Below, piece by piece: positions 10,943 through 21,441 of a stretch of 64,000 nt of DNA. The position numbers and the translations under genes are program-made. Every line of letters begins with the position of its first letter. Positions within the stretch are counted from its first letter, which is position 1. Source of the DNA: Woeseiaceae bacterium (lineage in GTDB: Bacteria > Pseudomonadota > Gammaproteobacteria > Steroidobacterales > Woeseiaceae); the NCBI GenBank assembly GCA_011772865.1, contig WVYQ01000023.1, positions 271,097-335,096 on the forward strand, written 5' to 3'. The notes beneath the pieces are model-generated. The model saw only the letters and a program-made list of their open reading frames with translations. It had not been told where the DNA came from and ran no database searches.

Positions 10943-10965
10943 CGCATTAAGCGATGCGGTACAAT
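10943..10965 (+). promoter_or_regulatory. Possible metK promoter with inverted repeat
   Basis: A TACAAT hexamer at 10960-10965 lies about 30 nt before the metK start. Immediately upstream is a perfect inverted repeat, CGCAT (10943-10947) and ATGCG (10954-10958), covering the space where the -35 and spacer would be. This could be an operator for an S-adenosylmethionine- or homocysteine-responsive regulator, but no known motif (for example the MetJ AGACGTCT box) is present, and the -35 is weak. Confidence 0.35.
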
Positions 10966-10996
10966 CGCCCGACTCTCCAGCAGCAAGATCCCATTT

Positions 10997-12157
<1,161 letters not shown>

Positions 12158-12180
12158 CCCATTTGGAATAGGAGAATCCC

Positions 12181-13494
12181 ATGAGCAGCGAACCCGTTGC
12201 CATCCCGCAAAACGATTACAAAGTAGCCGATATTTCGTTGGCCGAATTCGGCCGCAAGGAAATCGCGATTGCAGAAACCGAAATGCCGGGCCTCATGGCC
12301 GTGCGCGAGGAGTATCGTGATCAAAAGCCGCTCGAAGGCGTGCGTCTGGCGGGCTGCCTGCACATGACGATTCAGACGGCCGTGCTGATCGAGACGCTCA
12401 AGGAGCTCGGTGCCGACATTCGCTGGTCGTCGTGCAATATCTTCTCGACGCAGGACCATGCTGCTGCCGCGATCGCGGCGGCAGGGATCCCCGTTTTCGC
12501 CTGGAAGGGAGAAACCGAGGACGAGTACTGGTGGTGCGTCGAGCAGACGATCAAAGGGCCTGACGGCTGGACGCCGAACATGCTGCTCGATGACGGCGGT
12601 GACCTGACGCTCGTCATGCATGAAAAATTCTCCGAACTCATGAAAGATGTCAAAGGCGTTTCCGAAGAAACGACAACCGGCGTCAAGCGTCTCTATGACA
12701 TGATGGAAGACGGCTCGCTGCTCTGCCCGGCCTTTAACGTCAATGATTCGGTAACGAAGTCGAAGTTCGACAACCTGTATGGCTGTCGCGAGTCACTCGT
12801 CGATGGCATCAAGCGCGCAACCGACGTCATGATCGCGGGCAAGATCGTCATCGTCTGCGGCTATGGCGATGTTGGCAAAGGCTGTGCGCAATCATTGCGC
12901 GGCCTCGGCGCCACGGTCTGGATCACTGAAATCGATCCGATCAATGCGCTCCAGGCGGCGATGGAAGGTTACCGGGTTGTCGTGTTCGACGAAGTCTGTG
13001 ACCAGGCCGATATCGTGGTGACGGCCACGGGCAACTATCACGTCGTGACCGGACCACAGATGGAGCGCATGAAGGACCAGGCCATAGTCTGCAATATCGG
13101 CCATTTTGACGACGAAATCGATGTGGCCTACCTGCGCCAGTTCGACTGGGAGAATATCAAGCCGCAAGTCGATCACGTGATTTTCCCGGATGGCAAGCGG
13201 CTTATCCTGCTGGCCGAGGGACGGCTCGTGAACCTGGGCTGCGCGACCGGGCACCCGAGCTTCGTGATGTCGAATTCGTTCACGAACCAGGTCATGGCGC
13301 AAATCGAGCTCTGGCAGAACCCCGACCAGTACGAAAAAAAGGTCTATGTGCTGCCGAAGCACCTCGACGAGAAGGTTGCGCGCCTGCACCTCGACCGCAT
13401 TGGTGCGAAGGTAACGGAACTGACTCAGGAACAGGCCGACTACATCGGCGTACCCAAGGAAGGACCCTACAAGTCGGACCACTACAGGTACTGA
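12181..13494 (+). CDS. ahcY: Adenosylhomocysteinase
   Basis: Hydrolyses S-adenosylhomocysteine to adenosine and homocysteine, relieving product inhibition of methyltransferases. The 437-residue protein has [31 protein letters not shown], the NAD-binding [20 protein letters not shown], and ends with the family's KSDHYRY. A GGAG-type ribosome-binding site (AGGAGAAT) precedes the ATG. It lies 23 nt after metK, which leaves no room for a SAH riboswitch between them. The next reading frame (CpdA-like) begins essentially at its stop codon. Confidence 0.97.
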   Translation: MSSEPVAIPQNDYKVADISLAEFGRKEIAIAETEMPGLMAVREEYRDQKPLEGVRLAGCLHMTIQTAVLIETLKELGADIRWSSCNIFSTQDHAAAAIAAAGIPVFAWKGETEDEYWWCVEQTIKGPDGWTPNMLLDDGGDLTLVMHEKFSELMKDVKGVSEETTTGVKRLYDMMEDGSLLCPAFNVNDSVTKSKFDNLYGCRESLVDGIKRATDVMIAGKIVIVCGYGDVGKGCAQSLRGLGATVWITEIDPINALQAAMEGYRVVVFDEVCDQADIVVTATGNYHVVTGPQMERMKDQAIVCNIGHFDDEIDVAYLRQFDWENIKPQVDHVIFPDGKRLILLAEGRLVNLGCATGHPSFVMSNSFTNQVMAQIELWQNPDQYEKKVYVLPKHLDEKVARLHLDRIGAKVTELTQEQADYIGVPKEGPYKSDHYRY

Positions 13495-13496
13495 TA

Positions 13497-14243
13497 CTGA
13501 AGGTACTGCACCTTACCGATCCACACCTGTTCGCCGATAAGGCGCAAGATTTACGTGGCACGGTCACTTACTCGTCGCTGTCTGCGGTGCTCGATCATTA
13601 TCGGGCGGGTGATTTTCTGGCGGATATCGCGATCGTTACCGGGGACCTGATACACGACGACTCCTCCGAGGCGTATGAGCATTTTGTCGGGCTCTTGCGC
13701 GCCCTCGACATGCCGGTCTATTGCCTGCCCGGCAATCATGACGTGCGTGACATGATGCGAAGTGCCCTTGCGGATCCGCCGTTTCACTATTGCGAATCGT
13801 TGCAGACGGGCGACTGGCTCATCGTCAGCATCGACAGCTGCGTGACCGGGCACGCGGGCGGGCGCATAGGAGACCAGGAACTGGATCGCCTCGACAGCGA
13901 AATCGCAAACTCGCAGGCAAAGTACGTCATGGTGTGCCTGCATCATCCGCCCGTTCTGATGCAAAGCCGCTGGCTCGACTCGGTCGGGCTCGAGAATCGC
14001 GAGGAATTCCTGGCGCGGGTTGCGGTATCCGGGAAAGTACGGCTTGCCATCTTCGGTCACGTGCACCAGCCTTACGACGCCGATCATGGTGGAATCCGCA
14101 TCATCGGAACGCCGTCGACGTGCCGCCAGTTCGCGCCAAAGCGCACGCTGTTCGCGGTCGACGACAGTCCGCCTGCTTATCGGACGATCGCGCTACATGC
14201 CGATGGCAGCTTTGCACACGAACTCGTTTGGCTAACCACATAG
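13497..14243 (+). CDS. cpdA: CpdA-like 3',5'-cyclic-AMP phosphodiesterase / metallophosphoesterase, unusual CTG start
   Basis: The frame contains the calcineurin-like metallophosphoesterase motifs in order: LHLTDPHLF (D-x-H), IVTGDLIHD (G-D), LPGNHDVRD (G-N-H-D), CLHHPP and IFGHVHQP. This is the arrangement of CpdA, which hydrolyses cAMP. The first conventional start (GTG, 13587) would remove the essential D-x-H motif. Reading back, the only plausible initiators are CTG at 13497 or CTG at 13491, the latter overlapping the ahcY stop. An AGGT at 13486-13489 lies 7 nt before 13497, favouring that codon, and translational coupling to ahcY is likely. The gene name is assigned from motifs and not from substrate evidence; 248 residues with this start. 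Confidence 0.75.
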   Translation: MKVLHLTDPHLFADKAQDLRGTVTYSSLSAVLDHYRAGDFLADIAIVTGDLIHDDSSEAYEHFVGLLRALDMPVYCLPGNHDVRDMMRSALADPPFHYCESLQTGDWLIVSIDSCVTGHAGGRIGDQELDRLDSEIANSQAKYVMVCLHHPPVLMQSRWLDSVGLENREEFLARVAVSGKVRLAIFGHVHQPYDADHGGIRIIGTPSTCRQFAPKRTLFAVDDSPPAYRTIALHADGSFAHELVWLTT

Positions 14244-14253
14244 AGAACTTCAC

Positions 14254-15522
14254 ATGAGTCATTTTTCCGATGCCCGAAATGTCATCGCGGGAGGAGTCAA
14301 TTCCCCGGTACGCGCCTTTGCCGGTGTCGGTGGCGAGCCGGTTTTCTTCAGGAGCGCCAGCGGCGCCTGGCTCGAAAGCGAAGATGGCGATCGCTACATC
14401 GATTACGTCGGTTCCTGGGGACCGATGATCCTCGGGCATGGCCATCCCGCGGTCCTGGACGCGGTCGTAGAGACTGCCCGCCGCGGACTCAGCTTCGGCG
14501 CACCGTGTGTGCTCGAAACGCGCATTGCCGAAAAGATTCGCGAACTCGTGCCGTCGATCGAGCGGCTGCGTATGGTGAGTTCGGGGACCGAAGCGACAAT
14601 GAGTGCGATCCGTCTTGCGCGTGGCCACACGGGACGCGACAAGATCGTCAAATTCGAGGGCTGTTACCACGGACACTCCGATTCGCTTTTGATCAAGGCC
14701 GGCTCGGGCGCGCTGACGCTCGGCGTACCCAGTTCTCCGGGCGTACCTGCAGGTCTTGCCGAGCACACGATCACCTTGCAATTCAATGATTCCGACGCGG
14801 TCCGCGCCGCGTTCGCCGAAGTCGGAGGCAGCATCGCCTGCGTCATCGTCGAGCCGATCGCCGGCAATATGAACATGGTGCCCCCCGAGCCCGGTTTCCT
14901 GGAGACACTTCGTGACGAATGCACCCGTGCCGGCGCCATACTGATCCTCGATGAAGTCATGACCGGTTTCCGGGTGGCGAAGGGAGGTGCCCAGTCGATC
15001 TTTGGTATAGATCCTGACCTGACAACGCTCGGCAAGGTCGTCGGCGGCGGCATGCCTGCCGCGGCATTCGGCGGTAAGTCCGAGGTCATGGCCAGTATCG
15101 CCCCCGACGGTCCCGTCTATCAGGCCGGTACGCTGTCGGGTAACCCGGTCGCGATGGCCGCAGGCCTTGCGACGCTGGAGCAAATCGATCAGCCCGGCTT
15201 TTACGAGGCGCTAGGCGAACGCACGACACAGCTCGTGGAAGGACTGGCTGAGGCCGCAGCCGCAGCCGGTATTCCACTGGCCACGGAACATGCCGGTGGT
15301 ATGTTCGGCTTCGTTTTTACCGAAGAGGAGTCCGTTCGTACTTTCGCGCAGGTTTCGGCCGCCGACGTTGAACGGTTCCGCAAGTTCTTCCACGGGATGC
15401 TCGCTGAAGGGATATACCTTGCTCCATCCGCCTTTGAAGCCGGATTCGTATCCGCGGCGCACGGCACAGCCGAGATTGAGCAGACGATTTCGGCCGCGCA
15501 CAAGGTAATGCTTACGCTGTAA
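14254..15522 (+). CDS. hemL: Glutamate-1-semialdehyde 2,1-aminomutase
   Basis: PLP enzyme of the C5 pathway making 5-aminolevulinate for haem, sirohaem and corrinoids. The 422-residue protein carries [53 protein letters not shown] and the PLP lysine in [18 protein letters not shown]. It begins 11 nt after the phosphodiesterase and probably ends the metK-ahcY-cpdA-hemL run. Local supply of tetrapyrroles fits with the B12-dependent ribonucleotide reductase elsewhere in the window, although that link is only inference. Confidence 0.96.
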   Translation: MSHFSDARNVIAGGVNSPVRAFAGVGGEPVFFRSASGAWLESEDGDRYIDYVGSWGPMILGHGHPAVLDAVVETARRGLSFGAPCVLETRIAEKIRELVPSIERLRMVSSGTEATMSAIRLARGHTGRDKIVKFEGCYHGHSDSLLIKAGSGALTLGVPSSPGVPAGLAEHTITLQFNDSDAVRAAFAEVGGSIACVIVEPIAGNMNMVPPEPGFLETLRDECTRAGAILILDEVMTGFRVAKGGAQSIFGIDPDLTTLGKVVGGGMPAAAFGGKSEVMASIAPDGPVYQAGTLSGNPVAMAAGLATLEQIDQPGFYEALGERTTQLVEGLAEAAAAAGIPLATEHAGGMFGFVFTEEESVRTFAQVSAADVERFRKFFHGMLAEGIYLAPSAFEAGFVSAAHGTAEIEQTISAAHKVMLTL

Positions 15523-15525
15523 CTG

Positions 15526-16095
15526 TCACCTGGCCGAATCGACCAGGTCCTGAACGAGGCGCAGGCGCTCGGCCGGGTCGGCTGACTCGAGACAATGTTG
15601 CTTTGTTTCGAGATCGATCGGCAGGACTTCGATGAAGCGGCTCGATACCCAGCCTGCATCATCCATGTGCCTTTCGACAGATTCGTACAGTCGCCCGAGA
15701 TCGTCGAGCACGCCGGCCAGGATTTGCGGAATGTCCTTGTGCTCGGTCGGAATAGGCATCGGCTCCTCATTGGGCAGCAACTCGATTTCTCCGATATTGA
15801 GGCCGCTCGACTCCCGATGACTGGATATCACGTGAAAGCGGCTTTCACCGACGGCCGTGACGCCCAGCAGGCCATCACTGCCCTGGTACCAATCCGTAAT
15901 GCGCGCCAGCGTTCCCACGTCATAGGTTGTCGAGGGTCCAATCTCCTGGCCATTGCGAATCAACAACACACCGAATGGCGCATCGTGCTTCACGCAATCA
16001 CGGACCATATCCAAGTATCTCGTCTCGAAAATCCTGAGCGGCAGTGGCCCACCCGGAAACAGCACCGTATTCAAAGGAAACAAAGGAACCCGCAC
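15526..16095 (-). CDS. LON N-terminal (substrate-binding) domain protein
   Basis: A 189-residue stand-alone LON domain with no ATPase or protease part. It opens with the family signature VPLFPLNTVLFPGGPLPLRIFETRYLDMV, followed by FGVLLIRNGQE and IGTLARI-like strands. Such proteins occur widely next to housekeeping genes and may bind misfolded proteins or peptides; their role is not established. It is convergent with hemL, with only 3 nt between the two stop codons, and it is followed by a 51-nt gap to the end of mpl. Confidence 0.88.
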   Translation of the reverse strand: MRVPLFPLNTVLFPGGPLPLRIFETRYLDMVRDCVKHDAPFGVLLIRNGQEIGPSTTYDVGTLARITDWYQGSDGLLGVTAVGESRFHVISSHRESSGLNIGEIELLPNEEPMPIPTEHKDIPQILAGVLDDLGRLYESVERHMDDAGWVSSRFIEVLPIDLETKQHCLESADPAERLRLVQDLVDSAR

Positions 16096-16146
16096 ACCTT
16101 GCCCCTGACTGGCCTCTCATAACCAAGTATAGACGCCGTGGAGCGA

Positions 16147-17523
16147 TTAGCTGCGACGCGTCCTCTGCAATACGGCTGTCAGGGTCTGCCGTGCCGAACC
16201 GAACCCGCCATTGCTCATAAAAATGACCTGGTCGCCCGACAGGACCTTGCCCGACATGTCGGTTACGAGCTTGTCGTAATCACCAAACATGCGCAGGCGA
16301 TCTCCGAGGGACTCAAGAGCCTTCTCGAATCCATCGTCCATCCCTGCTGGCCGGTACATCCAGATGAGATCAGCTTTTTTCAGTGACTCGGCAAGCGCAT
16401 CATTGTGCACGCCGAGCTTCATCGTATTCGAACGTGGTTCGATCGCGATCACGATGCGCTGCCCGGGGTAGCGCCGTTTCATCGCCGCGATCGAGCGGCG
16501 AATCGCCGTAGGATGATGGGCAAAATCGTCGTAGATCGCGATGTCCGCAACAGTCGCGGTTCGCTCCATACGGCGTTTGACGCCCTCGAACGTCGACAGC
16601 GCCGCAATTCCCTGGTCCAGCGTGACTCCTGCAGAGCGGGCCGCAGCCACCGCCGCAACGGCGTTTTCGAGATTGTGCCGCCCTCCCAGGTTCCAGCGGA
16701 CCTCAGCGGATTTCCCGTCTGGCCCCGTTATACAAATTCGACGCTCCGCAGCGTCCATGAACTTGCCGGACCATTCGGCGCTTGCGTCTGAGCCAAAGGA
16801 CTCGACCGGCGTCCAGCAGCCCATATCGATCAGCTGCTTCAGATTGTCGTCCGCGTGGTTTTTTATCACGCGACCGCTGCCGGGCACTGTGCGCATCAGC
16901 TGATGAAACTGCCAGAGAATCGCATCGATGTCCTTGTAGATATCGGCATGATCGAACTCGAGGTTGTTGAGGATCAGCGTTCGTGGACCGTAATGCACAA
17001 ATTTGGCGCGCTTGTCGAAAAATGCGGTGTCGTACTCGTCGGCCTCGACAACGAAGTATTTCGATTCTCCAAAGCTCGCGGAGACGCCAAAATTTGACGG
17101 GATGCCGCCGATCAGGAAGCCGGGCGCCTGGCCAGCGTCGTGCAGTATCCAGGCCAGCATACTCGCGGTCGTCGTTTTGCCATGGGTGCCGGCCACCGCC
17201 ATGACATGGCGGCCGTGAAGCACGTTGTCGGCGAGCCACCGCGGGCCCGAGGTGTGCGGGATTCCTCGATCAAGCATCGCTTCGACAGCTTCGTTACCGC
17301 GACTCAGGACGTTGCCAACGACGACGCAATCGGGCTCCGGGTCCAGTTGGGCCGCATCGAAGCCCTCGTGGATGTCGATGCCCAGTTCGCGTAGCTGCGT
17401 GCTCATCGGCGGGTAAACGGCGCTATCGCATCCGGTTACCCGGAAACCGGCGGCGCGCGCCAACGCTGCGACGCCGCCCATGAAGGTTCCGCAGATGCCG
17501 AGGATGTGAATGTGTTTTGGCAT
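16147..17523 (-). CDS. mpl: UDP-N-acetylmuramate:L-alanyl-gamma-D-glutamyl-meso-diaminopimelate ligase
   Basis: Recycles murein by joining the released tripeptide to UDP-MurNAc. The ATG at 17523 gives MPKHIHILGICGTFMGGVA, the expected N-terminus; the open frame continues upstream but is out-of-frame sequence of the membrane gene. The Mur-ligase ATP loop AGTHGKTTTASML lies at about residue 110, followed by VEADEYDTAFFDKR, YDDFAHHPTAIR and EPRSNTMKLG, all Mpl hallmarks. The product is 458 residues. Its ATG shares one base with the stop (TGATG) of the upstream membrane-protein gene, implying coupling. Confidence 0.95.
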   Translation of the reverse strand: MPKHIHILGICGTFMGGVAALARAAGFRVTGCDSAVYPPMSTQLRELGIDIHEGFDAAQLDPEPDCVVVGNVLSRGNEAVEAMLDRGIPHTSGPRWLADNVLHGRHVMAVAGTHGKTTTASMLAWILHDAGQAPGFLIGGIPSNFGVSASFGESKYFVVEADEYDTAFFDKRAKFVHYGPRTLILNNLEFDHADIYKDIDAILWQFHQLMRTVPGSGRVIKNHADDNLKQLIDMGCWTPVESFGSDASAEWSGKFMDAAERRICITGPDGKSAEVRWNLGGRHNLENAVAAVAAARSAGVTLDQGIAALSTFEGVKRRMERTATVADIAIYDDFAHHPTAIRRSIAAMKRRYPGQRIVIAIEPRSNTMKLGVHNDALAESLKKADLIWMYRPAGMDDGFEKALESLGDRLRMFGDYDKLVTDMSGKVLSGDQVIFMSNGGFGSARQTLTAVLQRTRRS

Positions 17524-18062
17524 CAGGTAGCCACCGTCATCGAGCGATAGATCACGTATTGAAGAATAAACACGACGATTGCTATCACGATGCCAATGTA
17601 CCAGTGTCGGTTGATTGCGCGGGCAATGATATGGCCTTCGACCGGCACCGACCACAGCAATATCAGCTGCGCCACGAGGCCGGTGATGGTCTGCCCGAGA
17701 AACGGTGTAAACAATACGAACTCGGCGACGAATGCGAACGAAATGAGTGCGCCGCAGCCGAGGATGGCGGACATGGTCTGCAGGACCCGGGTCGGGAAGC
17801 CCGCGACCACGACCGTCACCGCGTAGCAACCCAGTCCGACCATGGCGGTGAATATCCCGACAATGAAGTCTTGCTGGTCGTACTGTTCGATGAGCGCAAG
17901 CACCGCTGCCGACGACAGGAACCAGAAGCCGACGATCAGTGCGAAGAGTACTGTCGAATGCGGGATGCTCTCGGGGCCTTTACGCAGCAGCACGATTTCA
18001 AACAGCGTTCTCAGGAGCGGTAGCACGTTCTGATTTGGTCCCCGGTTCGGAAGCGCAATCAT
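17523..18062 (-). CDS. Small multi-pass membrane protein (Yip1-like), function unknown
   Basis: This 179-residue protein is mostly hydrophobic, with about five predicted membrane spans (roughly 38-60, 66-88, 95-120, 127-147 and 155-172), and short loops. The layout resembles Yip1/DUF-type small membrane proteins, but I do not recognise a specific family with certainty. It is translationally coupled to mpl by a TGATG overlap, so a connection to envelope or murein recycling is possible. It is divergent from rnd, with 43 bp between the start codons for two promoters. Confidence 0.75.
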   Translation of the reverse strand: MIALPNRGPNQNVLPLLRTLFEIVLLRKGPESIPHSTVLFALIVGFWFLSSAAVLALIEQYDQQDFIVGIFTAMVGLGCYAVTVVVAGFPTRVLQTMSAILGCGALISFAFVAEFVLFTPFLGQTITGLVAQLILLWSVPVEGHIIARAINRHWYIGIVIAIVVFILQYVIYRSMTVAT

Positions 18063-18105
18063 CGCATGTTACTCTCAAGATTCGAAATGATGCACTGCCC
18101 TGCCC

Positions 18106-19179
18106 ATGCCTGACTACCAGCTCGTCGAAACGCCAGATTCCATCGTCTCGGATCTGGGCCGGCACGAGTATGTCGGCGTCGACACCGAGTTCATGCGTGA
18201 GAAGACTTTCTTCGCAGAGCTTTGCCTTGTCCAGGTGTCCACAGGTGACAACATTTACTGTGTCGATCCGCTCGCCGGCAACGCGATGACTTTTTTCTGG
18301 GATGCGCTCATACGTGACACCTGGGTCGTGCACTCGGCACGGCAGGACATCGAGGTCATCTACCAGACAGCGCAGCGCATGCCCGGGCGCCTGTTCGATA
18401 CCCAGATCGCGGCGGCCCTGCTCGGGTTTCAACCGCAGATGGGGTACGCGTCGCTCGTCAAGGAGCTCTTCGACGTCGATGTCGACAAGACGCACACGCG
18501 CGCCAACTGGCTGAGGCGACCGCTCCCGGAAAACTACCTGCAATACGCAGCCGAGGACGTCGCCTGGCTGCTGCCCGCGCGTGAGGAACTCGCCGAACGA
18601 CTGGAGCAGAACGGACGGTTGGCGTGGGCAGAGGAGGATTCGGCACAACTCCTGGACGCATCCCTGTACGCGATCGAGCCGACCCAGGCCATAGAAAAGC
18701 TGAAGGGCGCCCGTAACCTGCGCGGCCGCCGCCGGGCGGCCGCGGCCCGGCTCGCAGCCTGGCGCGAGTCGGAAGCCCTGCGCGCCAATCGCCCGCGCCA
18801 GTGGATCGCCAAAGACAGCGCCTTGCTCGATGTTGCGAGCCGCCTGCCCGAGAATCTATCGGCGCTGAACCGGATCGACGGTTTGCCCGCCGGGCTGATT
18901 CGCCGTTCCGGCAAGGCAATACTCGCCGAAGTCGCTGCCTCGGAAAACGACAACTCGGCCCGCCGACCGCCGGCCGCGCCGAGCGAGGCGCAGAAGGCGC
19001 AACTGAAGTCCGCCCAGAAGCATGTCGCAAAGTGCGCCTCCGAACTCGGGCTGGCGGCAGAAACCGTGGCATCGAAGCGCGACCTTTCGGCAATCGTCAT
19101 TAACGGCAATCGCAACTCGAGAGTGCTCAGCGGCTGGCGCCGCGAACTTCTTGGCGACGACCTGCTCAAGCAGTTGTAA
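18106..19179 (+). CDS. rnd: Ribonuclease D
   Basis: A 3'-5' exoribonuclease that trims tRNA precursors and other RNA. The 357-residue protein has the DEDDy exonuclease core: VGVDTEFM (Asp and Glu), VVHSARQDIEVI (Asp), and YLQYAAEDVAWLLP (Tyr and Asp). The C-terminal half is consistent with an HRDC domain. The start ATG at 18106 gives MPDYQLVETPDSI, standard for the family. It is transcribed away from the membrane-protein/mpl pair and converges on adk. Confidence 0.94.
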   Translation: MPDYQLVETPDSIVSDLGRHEYVGVDTEFMREKTFFAELCLVQVSTGDNIYCVDPLAGNAMTFFWDALIRDTWVVHSARQDIEVIYQTAQRMPGRLFDTQIAAALLGFQPQMGYASLVKELFDVDVDKTHTRANWLRRPLPENYLQYAAEDVAWLLPAREELAERLEQNGRLAWAEEDSAQLLDASLYAIEPTQAIEKLKGARNLRGRRRAAAARLAAWRESEALRANRPRQWIAKDSALLDVASRLPENLSALNRIDGLPAGLIRRSGKAILAEVAASENDNSARRPPAAPSEAQKAQLKSAQKHVAKCASELGLAAETVASKRDLSAIVINGNRNSRVLSGWRRELLGDDLLKQL

Positions 19180-19246
19180 ATACCGGCTCACAATACGCCG
19201 GCGAAAAGGCGCAAAGCCCTGACCAAGGCGCAGAAAGATCTTTGAT

Positions 19247-19269
19247 GAAAGGAGCCGTGACCTCCTTTC
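19247..19269. terminator. Hairpin between convergent rnd and adk
   Basis: A perfect 8-bp stem, GAAAGGAG (19247-19254) with CTCCTTTC (19262-19269), and a 7-nt loop lies between the two convergent genes. Short T-rich stretches flank it on both sides but there is no long T tract, so it would be a modest bidirectional terminator. Confidence 0.5.
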
Positions 19270-19282
19270 TTGTATCCGTGCT

Positions 19283-19939
19283 CTAGGAAAGGGGGGCGAT
19301 CGCGTCCGTGAATCGCTCGTAGACCTCGTCGATCGTGCCATCGGCATCGACGATCTTCAGGCTGCCGCGATCGCGGTAAAAATCGATGAGCGGCTCAGTC
19401 TGCTTGCGATAGACATCGAGACGATTGCTGATCGTCTCCTCGTTGTCGTCCTCGCGCTGGATCAGTTCGCCGCCAGCATTGGTGCATTCGTCGAGTTCTT
19501 CCTGCGGCGAGAAGTAGACGTTCAGCAACTTGCCGGTCAGCGAACAGGTCCGGCGACCCGTGAGTCGTTTCATCAGGATGTCGAAGTCGACGTTCATGAG
19601 GATCGCCGCATCCAGCGGCGTGCCGAGAGAATCGAGCAACTCCTCGAGATCGTGCGCCTGTTGCAGGGTGCGCGGGAATCCGTCAAGGATAAAGCCATCG
19701 GCCGTATCGGGCTGTGTCAGCCGTTCGCTGATGATACCGAGTACGATATCGTCGGATACGAGTTCGCCGGCATCGATAGTGGCTTTCGCCTGCAGACCGA
19801 ATCGTGTGCCCGCGGCAACGGCTTCGCGCAGCATGTCACCAGTGGAGACCTGGGGAATGTTCCTGTCGGCCATGAGATTCTTGGCCTGCGTGCCCTTGCC
19901 CGAGCCGGGCGCGCCTAGGAGTACGATGCGCATCTTCAT
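19283..19939 (-). CDS. adk: Adenylate kinase
   Basis: Interconverts AMP + ATP with two ADP. The chosen ATG at 19939 reads MKMRIVLLGAPGSGKGTQAK; the ATG at 19933 (MRIVLLG) is equally possible, and the longer frame upstream is implausible. The P-loop GAPGSGKG, QVSTGDMLREAV, DGFPRTLQQAH and the LID segment REDDNEETISNRL are present. The 218-residue size indicates the long form with a full LID domain; the LID has two cysteines but not the four-Cys zinc site of Gram-positive enzymes. It is divergent from the PPi-dependent phosphofructokinase gene, whose reaction and the pyrophosphatase next to it complete an energy-metabolism block. Confidence 0.95.
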   Translation of the reverse strand: MKMRIVLLGAPGSGKGTQAKNLMADRNIPQVSTGDMLREAVAAGTRFGLQAKATIDAGELVSDDIVLGIISERLTQPDTADGFILDGFPRTLQQAHDLEELLDSLGTPLDAAILMNVDFDILMKRLTGRRTCSLTGKLLNVYFSPQEELDECTNAGGELIQREDDNEETISNRLDVYRKQTEPLIDFYRDRGSLKIVDADGTIDEVYERFTDAIAPLS

Positions 19940-20043
19940 TATCCGCTTGTCATTTTGCGCCGGTACGCTATCACAATGAGCTTCGAGGTCAATCGGTGAT
20001 ATCCTCGCACGCCTCGAACCACACTCACCAGGGAAATCCAAGC

Positions 20044-21306
20044 ATGCCAGCAAGAAATGCGTTCTACGCCCAGTCGGGCGGAGTTACCGCCGTCATCAAT
20101 GCCACTGCCTGCGGCGTCATCGAGACGGCGCGCAAACACCGTAACAAGTTCAGGAACATCTACGCAGGCCGCAACGGCATCATCGGCGCGTTGACCGAGG
20201 ACATGATCGACACGAACAAGGAGAGCGCCCGGACGATTGCAGCATTGCGCCATACGCCGGGCGGCGCGTTCGGTTCGGCGCGCTACAAGCTCAAGAGCCT
20301 TGAAGACAACAAGGCCGAGTACGAGCGATTGATAGAGGTTTTTCGTGCCCACGACATCGGGTATTTCTTCTACAACGGTGGCAACGATTCGATGGACACG
20401 GCGCACAAGGTGTCCCTGATCAGCAAGCGCATGGGTTTCCCGGTAACCTGCCTCGGCATCCCCAAGACGGTCGACAACGATCTGCCGATCACCGACAACT
20501 GCCCCGGGTTCGGGTCGGTCGCCAAGTATGTCGCCGTCTCTACGCAGGAAGCCGCACTCGACGTCCTGTCGATGGCGAAAACCTCGACCAAGGTTTTCGT
20601 GCTCGAGGTCATGGGACGGCACGCGGGCTGGATCGCTGCGGCAGGCGGGCTGGCGGGCAAGGAACCTGGCGACGCGCCGCACATCATTCTGTTCCCGGAG
20701 GTGCCTTTCAATCAACGCGCATTCCTGAAGCGTGTCAGGGAATGCGTAACGAAATACGACTTCTGTGTCATCGTCGTCAGCGAAGGCGCCGCCTACAAGA
20801 ACGGCAAGTTCCTGGCCGAAGCTGGCACGCGGGATGCCTTCGGGCATGCACAGCTCGGCGGCGTCGCACCCGTCGTCGCCAACATGGTCCGCGACAAACT
20901 CGGCTACAAGTACCATTACGCCGTCGCCGATTACCTGCAGCGCTCCGCGCGGCATATCGCTTCCGCGACGGATGTGAAGCAGGCGTACGCGGTCGGCCAG
21001 GCCGCGGTGAAGATGGCATTGGCCGGCAAGACTGCCGTCATGCCGGTCATAAAGCGCGTCTCCGACCAGCCCTATCGCTGGAAGATCGAGTCGGCGCCGT
21101 TGTCCCGAATCGCCAACAAGGAGAAGATGCTGCCCCGGCGTTACATCACCAGCGACGGTTTCGGCATTACGCCGGCCGCGAGGCGCTACCTCGAGCCATT
21201 GATTCGCGGTGAGGATTACCCTCCATATATCAATGGCTTACCCAATTATGTATCGCTCAAGAACGCGCCTGTGAAGCCACGGTTACAGACGAAATTTGTG
21301 GTATGA
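20044..21306 (+). CDS. pfp: Pyrophosphate-dependent 6-phosphofructokinase
   Basis: Reversibly phosphorylates fructose 6-phosphate using PPi instead of ATP. The ATG at 20044 gives MPARNAFYAQSGGVTAVINA; the 48-nt longer frame is not needed. The protein (420 residues) has GRNGIIGAL, YNGGNDSMDTAHK in place of the ATP-type GGDGS loop, and the GIPKTVDNDLP segment whose lysine is characteristic of PPi-using enzymes, then MGRHAGWIAAAGGLA. It is followed by hppA in the same orientation after 135 bp. Together they tie glycolysis to the cellular pyrophosphate pool and the membrane proton gradient. Confidence 0.93.
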   Translation: MPARNAFYAQSGGVTAVINATACGVIETARKHRNKFRNIYAGRNGIIGALTEDMIDTNKESARTIAALRHTPGGAFGSARYKLKSLEDNKAEYERLIEVFRAHDIGYFFYNGGNDSMDTAHKVSLISKRMGFPVTCLGIPKTVDNDLPITDNCPGFGSVAKYVAVSTQEAALDVLSMAKTSTKVFVLEVMGRHAGWIAAAGGLAGKEPGDAPHIILFPEVPFNQRAFLKRVRECVTKYDFCVIVVSEGAAYKNGKFLAEAGTRDAFGHAQLGGVAPVVANMVRDKLGYKYHYAVADYLQRSARHIASATDVKQAYAVGQAAVKMALAGKTAVMPVIKRVSDQPYRWKIESAPLSRIANKEKMLPRRYITSDGFGITPAARRYLEPLIRGEDYPPYINGLPNYVSLKNAPVKPRLQTKFVV

Positions 21307-21441
21307 TGCGCGCCCGGCTCGGCCGGTACTACAAAAACGAAATTCCTTTTTGGGACATTCTTGCAGAACGCAGCCCGATGGTCGGCCTGACAGCCGGCGC
21401 AAGCGGTTTCGTTCGGTTAAAAAACGTCAGGAGACAATCAA

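Noticed and set aside
12158..12180. S-adenosylhomocysteine riboswitch before ahcY
   Set aside because: Only 23 nt separate metK and ahcY, too few for the riboswitch fold.
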